Source: Humulus lupulus (taxonomy: Eukaryota; Streptophyta; Magnoliopsida; Rosales; Cannabaceae). Taken from it: a stretch of 64,000 bases of DNA. The notes beneath the pieces are model-generated. The model ran no database searches. It was not told where the DNA came from and worked only from the letters and a program-made list of their open reading frames with translations. The stretch is from assembly GCF_963169125.1 (NCBI RefSeq), contig NC_084793.1, positions 141,586,297 to 141,650,296 on the forward strand, read 5' to 3'. The first letter of the stretch is position 1. Each line of letters opens with the position of its first letter. The position numbers and the translations under genes were made by a program. Shown in pieces: positions 46,104 to 57,660 of this stretch.

Positions 46104-46867
46104 TGTTGACTGTGTTTTTAGCCAACGACGTGAGAACGTCAAATACGACATGCCTTCAAGAGAATGTAAACGACAACAGACAGTTTTATCAATAAAAGTA
46201 AATAACACGAGATTTTATAGTGGTTCAGCCCCGATAGTCGGTAATAGCCTAATCCACTTAGAGATTTTATTATCTTATTCACACTTAAGATCAGATGAAC
46301 CAGTGCCAACTGAGTTTCTTAAGTATAAATAGTCTAGAATACAAAAAAGGGATTCTCTCAAGAAAAACAAACTTTCTCTCTCTAGAACACAGATTAATTC
46401 TCAATTTGCCAAAAAGTCCCTTTACGATCCCACCAACCCTCTATTTATAGGCTTGGGATCCTCAACTGATATCCCCTTTAGATAGGGATATTTTATTATT
46501 CATATTATATTTAAATTACAAGAAATATTTAAAATACAACCGATTCCTCAATTTGAGTGAGGAATGAAAGATTCCCGGGTGCCCAGACCGATTCCTGCTG
46601 AAGTCGTTCCGGGGATTTTGACGTAGTCTCCTGGTCAAACACATGCATGTTGATTACATGCAAGTATTGGTCAGATATACTCCTCCAAGCTTTCCTTGGC
46701 CCAAAGTGATATATGCATGGCTCTCCTCGGACCAAGGTCATGCATGCTTGGCTCTCCTCGGGCCAAGGTGGTCCGAGCCAACTTCCTTGGCCTCTCCCCT
46801 CGGATAGGTCCGAGGCAATCTTCTTGACTTCTTACCTCGGATAACTTCGAGCCAACCTCCTCCAACT

Positions 46868-46885
46868 AAGGTCCGATCGGACCTT
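46868..46885. repeat. Perfect 18-bp palindrome in G2 3' LTR
   Basis: AAGGTCCGATCGGACCTT equals its own reverse complement. The same palindrome is at 54001-54018 in the 5' LTR. Shorter forms (GGTCCGATCGGACC or one-arm-mutated) occur again at about 46984 and 47268, and at about 54117 and 54438. Confidence 0.95.
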
Positions 46886-47072
46886 GTGTGGCCTTCTCCT
46901 CGGACCAAGGTGGTCCGAGCCACTCTCCTTGGCATCTCACCTCGGACAAGTCCGAGGCAACTTCCTTTGGCATTTCAAACTAAGGTCCGATCAGACTGTG
47001 TGTGGCCTTTCCTTGGCCAAAATCTAAGTCCATCTTTTGGCATGCATGGGACTTCTCCTCCTTAGCTTCTTA

Positions 47073-47257
47073 CCTCAGATAGGTCCGAGCCAAGTAATTT
47101 GGAAGCTTACCTCAGACACATCCGAGCCAACCACCTAGGGAACTCACCTTAGACACGTCCGAGCCAAACACTTGGGAGGCTTACCTCGGACACGTCCGAG
47201 CTAAACACTTGGGAGGCTTTCCTCAGATAGGTCCGAGCCAAGCACCTAGGAGCTCTT
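47073..47257. repeat. 37-bp tandem repeats in G2 3' LTR (5 units)
   Basis: Units of the form CCTCGGACACGTCCGAGCC..CACTTGGGAGGCTTA start at 47073, 47110, 47147, 47184 and 47221, exactly 37 bp apart. Each contains the inverted repeat CTCGGACACGTCCGAG or a mutated version. Confidence 0.93.
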
Positions 47258-47526
47258 CAAGCTTGAGGTCCGATCGGACCTACTGCTTCTGTCCCTCGAG
47301 CCAAAGTCCAAACTCATCCTTCAAACTCCTTAGACTTGAGTTTGAACCAAACACTTGGGCTTCTTGGACAAGGGCCCGAGCCAAGCACCCTTTAGCCCAA
47401 GTATTCTCCTCGGGTGTATTTGGCTTAACCATGGAATCTCACAAGCAGTCCAAATTTTTCTCTGATGCATTGGGCTACTGCTAAGCCAGATCACCCAACT
47501 AATCCATGCCACGTGTCAAGTTTACT

Positions 47527-48621
47527 AACAACTGATGGTTCTCCTCTTGGTTGTACATGGTCCTTTTATGAGATGGTGGGTCTATCTCCACAGGTAGCAT
47601 GGCCTCATACCCATATGCCAAAGAGAATGGGGTATGACTAGTTGCCGTCTGAGCAGTAGTCCTATATGACCAAAGGACCTCTGGTAACTCTTCTGCCCAA
47701 GCACCCTTAGCTTGCTCCAGGCGCTTTTTTAGAGTGTCCTTCATTGTTTTGTTTACCGCTTCAACTTGTCCATTGGCTTGAGGATAGGCTACCGAGGAGA
47801 AACTTTTGGTGATGCCATGCCGAGTGCAAAAATCGGTGAATATGTCACTGTCGAATTGGGTGCCATTGTCAGACACTATCTTCTTAGGCAGACCATAGCG
47901 ACATATTATGTTCTTAACCACAAAGTCCAATAATTTCTTTGATGTGATCGTGGCTAATGGCTCGGCTTCAGTCCACTTAGTAAAATAATCTACCGCGACC
48001 ACTGCAAACTGCACTCCTCCTTTTCCTTTGGGCAACTTCCCGATCAGATCAATACCCCACACTGCAAAAGGCCACGGACTTTGCATTTGCTTCAAGAGAT
48101 TTGGGGGCGCTCTGGGTACTTTAGAAAATCTTTGGCATTTGTCACACCTCCTCACGTATTCCATAGAGTCCTCGTTCATGGTAGGCCAGAAAAATCCTTG
48201 CCTCAAGATCTTTTTAGATAGACTCTGCCCCCCAACATGATCTCCACAAAACCCCTCATGCACCTCAGCTAGTATGCTCTTTGACTGGTCGGGTGTTATG
48301 CACCTGAGTAGAGGTAGGGAATACCCTCTCCTATACAACACTCCATCTACCATGGTGTATCTAGCAGCTTGCCTTATAACCTTCCTTGCTTCATTACGAC
48401 CATCTGGGAGGGTCCCTTGCTCAAGGTAAGCAATGATGGGAGTCATCCAGGTATCGGCTATCATGATCGGCATGGCCTCTTGTTTATCAATGCTCGGCTC
48501 CGCCAAGTATTCTACTGGTATTATATTCAGAGTTTCGGCGTCTTTTGCACTAGCAAGCTTTGCTAGAGCATCGGCATTGGAATTCTGCTCTCGTGGTACT
48601 AGCTTGATGGTATATTCCTCG
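47527..48621 (-). pseudogene. G2 integrase, C-terminally truncated
   Basis: It is in the same frame as RT and RNase H, entered after a stop at about 48624. The zinc-binding HHCC region is VHEGFCGDHVGGQSLSKK and YVRRCDKCQRFSK. The core has VVAVDYFTKW (Asp), SDNGTQFDSDIF (Asp) and NGQVEAVNKTM (Glu), all three catalytic residues present. The frame continues through PFSLAYGYEAMLPVEIDPPSH and stops being integrase after NHQLLV, where it runs into LTR sequence and terminates at 47499. The C-terminal DNA-binding region seen in G1 is missing, as is any antisense gene. Confidence 0.88.
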
Positions 48622-48623
48622 AA

Positions 48624-49250
48624 CTAGGCTAACAAATCTTTGGTTTTGTTTAAGTATGCCACCATGCGTAGGCCCCTTGCCTGGTATTCCCCCAATACTT
48701 GATAGACCACCAATTGGGAATCACTGTTTATTTCCACCGATCGGGCACGTACATCTCTAGCCAGTCGCAAGCCTGCTAAAAGGGCCTCATACTCCGCCTC
48801 ATTGTTAGAAGCATTAAATCCGAATCTTAGTGCACAATGAATTCGGTGCTTCTCTGGTGTGACTAATATTATCCCAGCTCCTGAATGGTGCTCATTCGAC
48901 GACCCATCAACAAAAAGTTGCCAAGTAGGAATTTCTTCTTTCTGCCTAGTAACACCTTCTTGCTGGTTGGAGACCTCAGCGATTCCGGTACATTCAGCGA
49001 TGAAATCTGCCAAAGCTTGACCTTTAATAGCAGTCCTTGGTTGGTACTTGATTTCAAATTGGCCTAGCTCAACCGCCCATTTAAGTAGCCGACCAGACGA
49101 CTCCGGCTTCTGTAAAACTTGGCGAAGAGGCTGGTCAGTAAGGACCTTGATGGGGTGTGCCTGGAAGTATGGCCGCAACTTTCGTGACGCAAGTACTAAG
49201 CAGTAAGCCAACTTCTCGATCATGGGGTACCGGGACTCCGCTCCTATCAA
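48624..49250 (-). pseudogene. G2 end of first RNase H and second RNase H
   Basis: It starts after a TGA (YVSK-stop-LIGAESRYP; G1 has SKRLI) in the same frame. It contains EKLAYCLVLASRKLRPYFQ and LKWAVELGQFEIKYQPRTA, then the second RNase H with intact acidic residues: FVDGSSNEHHSGAG, NNEAEYEALLAGLRL and INSDSQLVVYQVLGEYQA. It ends at a TAG (48624-48626) where CAG would continue the frame (LLA-stop-FEEYT). The extra RNase H is the Tat-lineage signature. Confidence 0.85.
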
Positions 49251-50516
49251 TCACTTGCTAACATAATATACCGGGTGCTGCACCTTATCCTCCTCACGTA
49301 CTAAGGCAGCACTAATAGCGTGCTCCGTGACTGCTAGGTACATAAATAGGTCTTCTCCATCAACTGGTTTGGAAAGAACAGGAAGTTGGGCCAAATGCTC
49401 CTTTATCGCCTGGAAAGCTTGTTCACACTCGGCGGTCCACTCAAACTTCTTGCCTCCTTTGAGCAGGTTAAAAAACGGGACGCACTTGTCCGTTGATTTC
49501 GAAATGAACCTGCTTAGAGCTGCAATCCGCCCAGTCAAGCTTTGCACATCCTTTATTCTTGTTGGAGACTTCATCTCTATGAGAGCTCTGATCTTTTCTG
49601 GGTTAGCCTCTATTCCTTGGGAGTTCACAATAAACCCAAGGAATTTTCCAGAACCCACTCCAAATGAACACTTGAGGGGGTTTAACTTCATGTTATACTT
49701 CCTCAATATTGCAAAGCACTCCTCTAAGTCTCCCACGTGCCCCTCAGCTTCCTTTGACTTCACCAGCATATCGTCTACGTATACCTCCATACTCTTGCCG
49801 ATTAAGTCATGAAACATACCATTCACCAAGCGCTGGTAGGTAGCTCCTGCATTCTTTAATCCGAAGGGCATGACCTTATAGCAGTATAGCCCTATATCTA
49901 TTCGGAAGCTGGTATGCTCTTCATCAGGAGGATGCATGCTGATCTGGTTGTACCCCGAATACGCATCCATGAAGGACAAGGTCTCGTGACCAGAGGTTGC
50001 ATCTACCAACTGGTCTATTCTCGGTAAAGGAAAACAATCCTTTGGGCATGCTTTTTTCATATCAGTAAAATCTACACAGGTCCTCCACTTTCCATTGGGT
50101 TTGGGCACCAACACTGGGTTTGAAACCCAAGCTGGGTAGTATGCCTCTCTGATAAACCCATTCTCCTTCAATCGCTCTACCTCCTCCTTAAAAGCCTTTG
50201 CTCGATCCTTGTCAAGCAATCTCCTCTTCTGTTGTACTGCTGAATATCTTTCATCCACGTTGAGCACGTGGCTGATCACAGTTGGTGAGATACCCACCAT
50301 ATCCTTGTGAGACCAGGCGGAGACATCTTGATTCCTTCGCAAGAATTCTATCAGCTGTACTCTCACCTCAGCTTTCAACTTCTTTCCAATCTTGACCCCT
50401 CTCGTCGGGTCCTTCTCATATATAGGGACCTCCTCTAATTCCTCGGACAGTCCCACATCACTTTCATAATCCCCAAAGCGAGGATCAAAATCTCTTCCCT
50501 CGCTTTGGGCAACGCC
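49251..50516 (-). pseudogene. G2 reverse transcriptase and start of RNase H
   Basis: It is open from the UAG at 50517 to the TGA at 49251; the first Met is at 50456. RT blocks are RLKENGFIREAYYPAWVS, PKPNGKWRTCVDFTDMKKA, FPLPRIDQLVDATSGHE, FMDAYSGYNQISMHPPDEE, YKVMPFGLKNAGATYQRL and MEVYVDDMLVKSKEAEGH (YVDD intact). RNase H then begins (FMYLAVTEHAISAALVREE). The residues right after the UAG are GVAQSEGRDFDPRFGDYE, nearly the same as in G1. The domain is otherwise intact. Confidence 0.9.
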
Positions 50517-50537
50517 CTATTTGGTGACTTCATCACC
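50507..50537 (-). other. UAG between protease and RT of G2 with flanking hairpins
   Basis: On the minus strand: GGTGATGAAGTCACC, AAA, UAG, GGCGTTGCCC. The upper hairpin is at 50523-50537. The lower stem GGGC/GCCC (50507-50517) is paired as in G1, where the fourth pair is U-G instead of C-G. See 35067-35097. Confidence 0.6.
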
Positions 50538-51390
50538 GGATTGGGTCTTCTGCTCTTTTAAACTAGGAGTGCTCTCCTGGCTACACTCCTCTAACATCTC
50601 TTCATCGTTCACTACTACAAGACTCTGGTCTACATCCATCTCATTCACCTCTTATTTCTCAACACACACAATCATGTTGTTCTCCTTGGTACCTTTCTTC
50701 GCCTTAGCTATCGAGGCATTATAGCACTCTCTAGCTTCCCTTTGGTCTCCTTGGACACAGCCTATGCCAGCGCTGATCGGGAACTTCATGGATAGGTGCC
50801 AAATTGAAACTACCGCATGCAAGTTGGTGAGTAGTGGTCGACCAATAACCACATTGTAGGCGGACGGGCAGTCAACAATCAAAAACTCAGTCATCACGGT
50901 TTCATGCTTGGGGGCTTCCCCCGTCGTGACTGGTAACTTGATTGTCCCAGCTGGTGACAGTCCTTCTCCAGTAAACCCATAAATGACGTGAGAGCAAGGC
51001 TTCAAGTCATTGATGGATAGCTTCATCTTTTCAAAAGAGGACTTATAAATAATGTTTACAGAGCTTCCTGTATCAACCAGACATCTTTTCACCTTCATAT
51101 TAGCTATTTGGACTGTCACAACAAGAGGGTCATTGTGAGGATACCTCACGTGTTTAGCATCTTCTTCAGTAAAAGTGAGGGATTCACTTTCATACCTTGG
51201 GTTCTTGGATGGTCGCTCCTCCACCTTCATAACCTCGGAGGTGGATGCCGCACCCAACTCATGACGAAGGGTGCGAGCATACCTCTCTCTCGCCTTGTTG
51301 CTATCCCCAGCAAGATGTGGTCCTCCACATATAGTATCTAATGTGAAGTCCACAGGTTCAGGTTGCAAAGGTGGGGACCGTTGCCGCTTG
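50520..51390 (-). pseudogene. G2 aspartic protease
   Basis: It is the C-terminal half of an open frame that begins at 52046. It starts around TICGGPHLAGDSNKARERYA and has HVRYPHNDPLVVTVQIANMK, the intact catalytic block CLVDTGSSVNIIYKSSFEK (about 51050-51090), VIYGFTGEGLSPAGTIKLP, FLIVDCPSAYNVVIGRP and SIWHLSMKFPIS. A TAA at 50652 follows CVEK, and the same frame continues through SGDEVTK to the UAG at 50517. The protease fold itself looks complete. Confidence 0.88.
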
Positions 51391-53182
51391 AAACCAGGAT
51401 TATTGTTTCTCCCCTCTCCCTGGGTCTTCTCTGCTTTGTACTTTTTTAATTTCCCCGACCGGAGGAGAAACTCTATCTCATCCTTAAGGTGATTACACTC
51501 ATTCGTGTCGTGACCATAGTCTCCATGGAAACGACAGAACTTGTTCTTATCCCTCTTACTCATCTCCTTCTTGATCGGTGGGGGTCTCCGGTAAGGGACC
51601 TCCTGATGACTGGCTAAATAGATCTCAGCTCGGGTCGCCGAAAGAGTGGTGTAGTTGGTGAATCGAGGTTCGTACTTCGTTGGCTTGTCATTTGATCCCG
51701 ACTTAGCCTTTTTCTCACTGCGGCGGTCAGACCCGTTATTCCCACCTTGATCATTTCCGCTATCCTTCGGAGTATCACCTGATCCACTTGGATTGTTCAT
51801 CCCATTCTCTCCTTTTTCAATAGCATCATCCAACTTCATGTACTTATCTGCCCGGTCCAAAAACTGCTGTAAAGTTGAAATTGGATGGTGGTGGATGCTA
51901 TCCCATAAAGGACTTCGATAAATAATACCGGAGGAGATTGCCACCATTTTCCCTTCATCTCCAACCGCGGTAGCTCGGTTAGCTTCTCCCATAAACCTTT
52001 GAATGTAGTTCTTGAGAGACTCATCTTTACCCTGCCTAATATCCATTAAGTGGTTGGCATAAAAAGGAGGGGTTCGGGCGGTACTGAACTGCCTGCAGAA
52101 CTCCTCCCTAAAGCTCTCCCAAGAGGTGATGGAGTCTGGTTTGAACTTCCAGTACCACTCCTGGGCAGTGTCTGATAATGTGGTGGGGAAGACTCTGCAG
52201 CGATAGTCATGCGGGCACTCCTGTCCGGCACACCTTCATCGAGTATCTCTACTCGACTGGTAGGACGGATTGGCTCCTGCCCTTCGACCAGAACGGTCCT
52301 CCTTCTATCATCAATGACATCCCTCAGGTCCTTCTGAGCAGTGTTCTTTCCCAACCGGTCGAACACCGTACTCCGAGTCCTCTCGGAAGGTCTGCTAGGT
52401 GGAGCGTGCTCCTTGCCATTACGCTGGTTGGGATGCCGTGGTGGCTTTCCTGTTTGAGCTGGTTGATCTTCTCCTCCTCGTTGGTTATTATTCTTCTCCT
52501 TCGACTGGTTGGTGTGGTGACTGTCAGCTTCATCACGCCCATGTCCATCTTTGAAGTGGGAAGTCTCTTTGCCACGAGGAGCTTTATTGTGCTCCTGCTC
52601 AGAAGGTGTTTTCTTGCTGCCTGACCTATGACTCCCTGACCTGGAAGTCTGTGATCTGTGGCTCCTTGAGGGGGTCTTAGAGTTTCCCCTCTGGGTTGAG
52701 GCAATACGGGATCGGGCTCCCTCCTCTTCATGACCAGGTGGGTTATCACCACCCCTGCCTGGTCTATCAGTTTTCTTACGACCAGCTTCTGTGGTCCTTG
52801 CCTCTGGGGTGGGTATCACCCCAGGCGCAGCCTCAGCATTGGCTCTGGTCAGTTGCGTAGCTGCCTTCAGAGCAAGTGCAGCTTCGCGATGTCGCCTTTC
52901 GGCCTCCTCCTGCTATCGATGGATCTCCTCGCTCCTAGCGTCCATCTCCCGTTTCTGCCTGGCCATTCCCTCAGCAAAGGCCTCCTGCCTAGCATTGAAC
53001 TGAGCCAGCTCCTCCTGGAATGCGCTCATGGTCTCCTGGAGCTCCTCAACTTCTGGAGCTACATCCTCGAGCACAACTCTAGGCTCAGTCTCACGATCTT
53101 GAACGCTGGGACCCTCTGATCTAGCATGCTCCTTAGAGGTGCTTGCCCTCTTGGAGGCCGCATTAGTATTCTTAGGCGCCAT
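51391..53182 (-). pseudogene. G2 gag
   Basis: The ATG at 53182 (MAPKNTNAASKRAS) begins a frame with a coiled-coil stretch (EELQETMSAFQEELAQFNARQ), a stop at 52913-52915, and a Ser/Arg/Gly-rich region to about 52210. There the capsid core is shifted: the next frame reads DYRCRVFPTTLSDTAQEWYW and FYANHLMDIRQGKDES. Compared with G1, about 40-50 codons of the start of the capsid domain are missing at that point. The frame from 52046 on includes QQFLDRADKYMKLDDAI and a Cys-His motif (FCRFHGDYGHDTNECNHLKDE), then runs into protease without interruption. Confidence 0.85.
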
Positions 53183-53211
53183 ATAACTTCAGGGACTGTC
53201 TGTCTTCTCTT

Positions 53212-53236
53212 CAGGCTCACAATGAAAGCACCAAAA
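53212..53236 (-). other. Primer-binding-site candidate of G2
   Basis: After the 5' LTR the minus strand reads TTTTGGTGCTTTCATTGTGAG, the same core (GGTGCTTTCATT) as in G1 and G3 although the LTRs are otherwise different. Confidence 0.55.
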
Positions 53237-54729
53237 TGTTGACTGTGTTTTTAGCCAACGACATGAGAACGTCAAATACGACAAGCCTTCAAGAAAATGT
53301 AAACGACAACAGATAGTTTTATCAATAAAAGTAAATAACATGAGATTTTATAGTGGTTCAGCCCCGATAGTCGGTAATAGCCTAATCCACTTAGAGATTT
53401 TATTATCTTATTCACACTTAAGATCAGATGAACCAGTGTCAACTGAGTTTCTTAAGTATAAATAGTCCAGAATACAAAAAAGGGATTCTCTCAAGAAAAA
53501 CACACTTTCTCTCTCTAGAACACAGATTAATTCTCAATTTGCCAAAAAGTCCCTTTACGATCCCACCAACCCTCTATTTATAGGCTTGGGATCCTCAACT
53601 GATATCCCCTTTAGATAGGGATATTTTATTATTCATATTATATTTAAATTACAAGAAATATTTAAAATACAACCGATTCCTCAATTTGAGTGAGGAATGA
53701 AAGATTCCCGGGTGCCCAGACCGATTCCTGCTGAAGTCGTTCCGGGGATTTTGACGTAGTCTCCTGGTCAAACATATGCATGTTGATTACATGCAAGTAT
53801 TGGTCAGATATACTCCTCCAAGCTTTCCTTGGCCCAAGGTGATATATGCATGGCTCTCGTCGGACCAAGGTCATGCATGCTTGGCTCTCCTCGGACCAAG
53901 GTGGTCCGAGCCAACTTCCTTGGCCTCTCACCTCAGATAAGTCCGAGGCAATCTTCTTGACTTCTTACCTCGGATAAATTCGAGCCAACCTCCTCCAACT
54001 AAGGTCCGATCGGACCTTGTGTGGCCTTCTCCTTGGACCAAGGTGGTCTGAGCCACTCTCCTTGGCATCTCACCTCGGACAAGTCCGAGGCAACTTCCTT
54101 TGGCATTTCAAACTAAGGTCCGATCGGACTGTGTGTGGCCTTTCCTTGGCCAAAATCTAAGTCCATCTTTTGGCATGCATGGGACTTCTCCTCCTTGGCT
54201 TCTTACCTCGGATAGGTCCGAGCCAAGTAATTTGGAGGCTTACCTCGGACACGTCCGAGCCAACCACCTAGGGAACTCACCTCGGACACGTCCGAGCCAA
54301 ACACTTGGGAGGCTTACCTCGGACACGTCTGAGCCAAACACTTGGGAGGCTTACCTCGGACACGTCCGAGCCAAACACTTGGGAGGCTTTCCTCGGATAG
54401 GTCCGAGCCAAGCACCTAGGAGCTCTTCAAGCTTGAGGTCCGATCGGACCTGCTGCTTCTGTCCCTCGAGCCAAAGTCCAAACTCATCCTTCAAACTCCT
54501 TAGACTTGAGTTTGAACCAAACACTTGGGCTTCTTGGACAAGGGCCCGAGCCAAGCACCCTTTAGCCCAAGTATTCTCCTCGAGTGTATTTGGCTTGACC
54601 ATGGCATCTCACAAGCAGTCCAAATTTTTCTTTGATGCATTGGGCTACTGCTAAGCCAGATCACCCAACTAATCCATGCCATGTGTCAAGTTTACTGCCA
54701 CATCATCCTTTTCAAATTTTGGGATAACA
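53237..54729 (-). repeat. 5' LTR of G2 (1,493 bp)
   Basis: On the minus strand it starts TGTTATCCCAAAATTTG and ends CACAGTCAACA. The TATA box is TATAAATA at 53575-53582. It carries the palindromes and six 37-bp units (54206, 54243, 54280, 54317, 54354, 54391). Confidence 0.94.
54206..54427. repeat. 37-bp tandem repeats in G2 5' LTR (6 units)
   Basis: Same family as 47073-47257, with one more unit of the CACTTGGGAGGCTTA type. The GGACACGTCC core is an inverted repeat around ACGT. Confidence 0.93.
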
Positions 54730-55700
54730 CTAAGATTCCAGGAACGAGAAGCTTGCTTAAGTCTATAAATGGACCTATTCAACTTGCAAATTTTTCCTTC
54801 TTGTCCAGCTACTTTAAATCCTTCTGGTTGATCCATATAAATATATTCGTCAAGCTTCCCGTTAAGAAAAGTTGTCTTGACGTCCATTTTTCAAATCTCA
54901 TAGTCGAGAACGGCTGCTATGGATAGGAGGATGCGAATGGACTTGAGCATGCCTACCAGACTAAAAGTTTCCTCATAGTCCACGCCTTCTCTTTGAGTAT
55001 AACCCTTTGCCATTAATCAAGCTTTATAAGTTTTTGATCTTTCCATTAATACCTCATTTCTTCTTGTAGATCCACTTGCACCCAATGGCCCTAAAGTCAT
55101 TTGGTGCTTTCACGAGATCCCATACAGAATTTGAGTACATTGACTCTATTTCCTATTTCATGGCTTCGAGTCATAGTTCTTTTTCAGGGCTAGCCATTTC
55201 TTGTTTGAAAGACAATGGATCATTGTCACTAATGTCATCAACAACCATATTGGTTTCACCATCCAAACCATAGCGAACTGGGTTCCTAGAAACCCTCCCA
55301 CTACGACGAGGATCCGTGATTGTTTGCTCAGGAACAGTGGTACTTTCTTCATTTAAATCGACTTGCGTCAGTTGGACATAAAGAGTGGGAATTTCATCAT
55401 CAACTTGTGTTTATGACGATGGAACGTTGATTGGATTCAATTCTTTAACCATCTCCTCTAAAACTACTTTGTTGCGTGGTTTCAAGTTTTGGACATATTC
55501 ATTTTCCAGAAAAGTAGCATCCGTAGAAGTAAACATTTTCTTTTCTTAATGACTAAATAAAAGTTCACCCCGAGTTCCTTTAGGATAGCCAACAAACATG
55601 CAAACTTCAGTTCGCGATTCTAGTTTTCCTTCCTTTTTCCTTAGGACGTGGGTGGGACACCCCCAAATTCTATAATGGCATAAACTAGGTTCACGACCAT
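54730..55700 (-). pseudogene. Copia A linker and RT N-terminal part
   Basis: On the minus strand, decayed integrase C-terminal/linker sequence (EIPTLYVQLTQVDLNEE, SGRVSRNPVRYGLDG) leads into RT: CKWIYKKK, KGYTQREGVDYEETFSLVGM, MDVKTTFLNGKLDEYIYMDQ (54887 down), FKVAGQEGKICKLNRSIYRL and KQASRSWNL, ending at the G2 target duplication 54730-54734. The codons continue at 46103 in RFDEIIKTYGF. Several stops are present upstream of 54887. Confidence 0.87.
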
Positions 55701-56709
55701 TCTAGCATTCTAAAGGTGTTTTGGGGATTGATTTAGATGGCACAACATTTAGAATGTCATTTTCAGTTTCAATTGCATGTCCCAAAAATGAAGTTGGCAG
55801 AGTTGAGTAACTAAGCATGCATCTAACCATTTCCAATAAAGTTATGTTACGACGTTCTGCTACACCATTTTGTTGTAGAGTACCCGAAGCAGTAAGTTGA
55901 GATAAAATCTCAAGTTCAGTTAAATTATCTTGGAATTGCATAACCAAATAATCTCCACCCCTATCAGATTGCAAGATCTTTAACGTTTTACCTAATTGGT
56001 TTTGAGCCATAGCTAGGAATTCCTGAAACTTTTAAAATGTTTCTGATTTCCTACGCATTAGGTAAAGACATGAGTATCTATAGTAATCATCAATGAAACT
56101 GACGAAATACTCAAAACCAACCCTGGCTTTCACATTCAGAGGTCCATAGACGTCTGACTGTACTATTCCTAGTGATTCTTTGGCCTTATCACCCTTTGTA
56201 GAGAATGGACGCTTGGTCAGTTTGCCTTCTAGACATGATTCACAGACAGGTAATTCACCTAAGGTGAGTTCCCTCAAAGGCTCGTCCTTTGTAAGTCTTT
56301 GAATCCTATCATAGCTAATGTGACCTAGTCTCAAATGTCATATATATGTCATGTTATCGTTATTGGTGTTTTGACGTTTATTGGTCCTAGGTTTAGCTAC
56401 TTTGAATAATTCATTATTAAATGTGAGGGGTTCATCAGGTCGCAGAATATAAAGCCCGTTTTCCAAACATGCAATACACAATTGTGATCCATTGAAAGAA
56501 ATAGATATATTCAAACTTGTTAAAGTCATAACAAATCGCTCTAATTGCAACATAGAGATAGAAATTAAATTTCTACTAAAATCTGGGATAAAAAATACAT
56601 CATTTAAAATTAAATATTTATTTCCCAACTTCAGGCGAGCTCTTCCTCTAGCTTGAACCGCAACGAACGCTCTGTTCCCAACTCTATGCTTTAAGCCCCA
56701 TTTGTCCAC
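55701..56709 (-). pseudogene. Copia A protease end, gag-pre-integrase and integrase
   Basis: Three pieces in nearly continuous order: 56709-56338 (GNRAFVAVQARGRARLKLG, FFIPDFSRNLISISML, LYILRPDEPLTFNNELF); 56334-56032 (MRLGHISYDRIQRLTKDEPL with the zinc-binding H, LPVCESCLEGKLTKRPFS with the cysteines, IVQSDVYGPLNV, the first catalytic Asp; YFVSFIDDYYRYSCLYLMRR); and 56010-55702 (LKILQSDRGGDYL, the second Asp; LQQNGVAERRN with the catalytic Glu region). Stops separate the pieces. The protease active site upstream at about 56750 is decayed. Confidence 0.87.
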
Positions 56710-57660
56710 CTCCTCCCATGATTCAATAAGTTGTAAAGAATTTCAAACATGGTTAGTAGATCTAGAATCGATAATCCAAATAGATTTATAATTCTCTAAA
56801 AACACATGTTTCTAAGATAAATGAATTATAATCGTTACCTTTGTTTTTCGCTGCTAGAAGCTTGGGGCAATTCTGTTTCCAATGTCCATTCTCATTCTAG
56901 TGAAAGCATTTACTTTTACCTTTCTTGTTTTTCTTTTTCTTCCCCTTAGGCGTCTATGCATCTGGTTGTGCATTCGTCTTTGCAGGCTTGGGGTTGGTGT
57001 TATGTCCACCCTTCTTCTTGTTTCCATCTTTCAAAGATGAAGCTAGGTTAGCTTCAGCCTTAGCTGGATCAGCTGCAGCACTAGTAGTCTTCTTTTCTTC
57101 TCCCTTAATCTGTCCACCCATGATAGACTCAAAATTATGAAGCTCATTCATGAGCTGCGTCAGACCATAATCAAGTTTATTCAACACATAGTTGGCGGTG
57201 AACAGTAGGAAAGTTGGAGAGAGACTGTTGAGGATCAAGCTGACTTGAGTCTCCTCATCTATTGTAGCTCCATGCAGTTCAGCTTCCTGAAAATAGTTCG
57301 TTATCTTGATTAGGTGATCATGAACATGTTGAGATGGTGCCATCTTGACGACCTCAAAACGAGTCTACACAGACTTTGCCCCGAACATGTCTTAGAGCTA
57401 ATCCATGATTTCGTAGGCCGTCTCAACATTCTCCATCTTTTTCTTGAGATTTTCGACCATGCTAGTCAACATTTAGTACCACGGCTTGTTGTTAGTCGCC
57501 TGCTAATGCTCATATTTGTCTCTTACAGACATAGTAGCTCATTCAGCTGGAACTTCCAGGGATTCCTCAGACATGACAAACTTGGAGTTATCATTAATCA
57601 ACACAATGTTGATATTTTGCTTTCACTTTAAGGAAGTTTTCTCCAGTGAGTTTCTCCTTA
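56710..57660 (-). pseudogene. Copia A gag
   Basis: On the minus strand the gag start near 57650 (EKLTGENFLK-like, frameshifted) is decayed, with stops around 57400-57520. The best part is 57343-56954: VHDHLIKITNYFQEAELHGAT, ANYVLNKLDYGLTQLMNEL, then a Lys/Gly/Ala-rich linker. A zinc-knuckle remnant (GHWKQNCPKLLAAKN) lies at about 56850-56900. It is the same UBN2-type family as copia B gag, but clearly diverged. Confidence 0.82.

Larger units (their letters stand above)
46104..47526 (-). repeat. 3' LTR of G2, truncated at its U3 start
   Basis: It aligns with 53237-54691 of the 5' LTR up to GTGTCAAGTTTACT and then switches to integrase sequence (CAACTGATGGTTCTCC). The missing U3 start is about 38 bases. 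It has one fewer 37-bp repeat unit than the 5' LTR. Confidence 0.9.
46104..54729 (-). mobile_element. Ty3/gypsy element G2 (Tat-like), internally deleted, 8.6 kb
   Basis: It is inserted in the RT gene of copia A with a perfect TSD CTAAG (46099-46103 and 54730-54734). The 5' LTR is 1,493 bp (53237-54729). The 3' LTR (46104-47526) lacks its first part because integrase sequence is fused to it at about 47526. Internal order on the minus strand is gag, protease, RT, RNase H, second RNase H and truncated integrase. By eye the LTRs differ at about 34 of 1,420 aligned positions plus one 37-bp repeat unit (about 97.6% identity), so it is older than G1. It is related to G1 but clearly a separate family. 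Confidence 0.92.
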
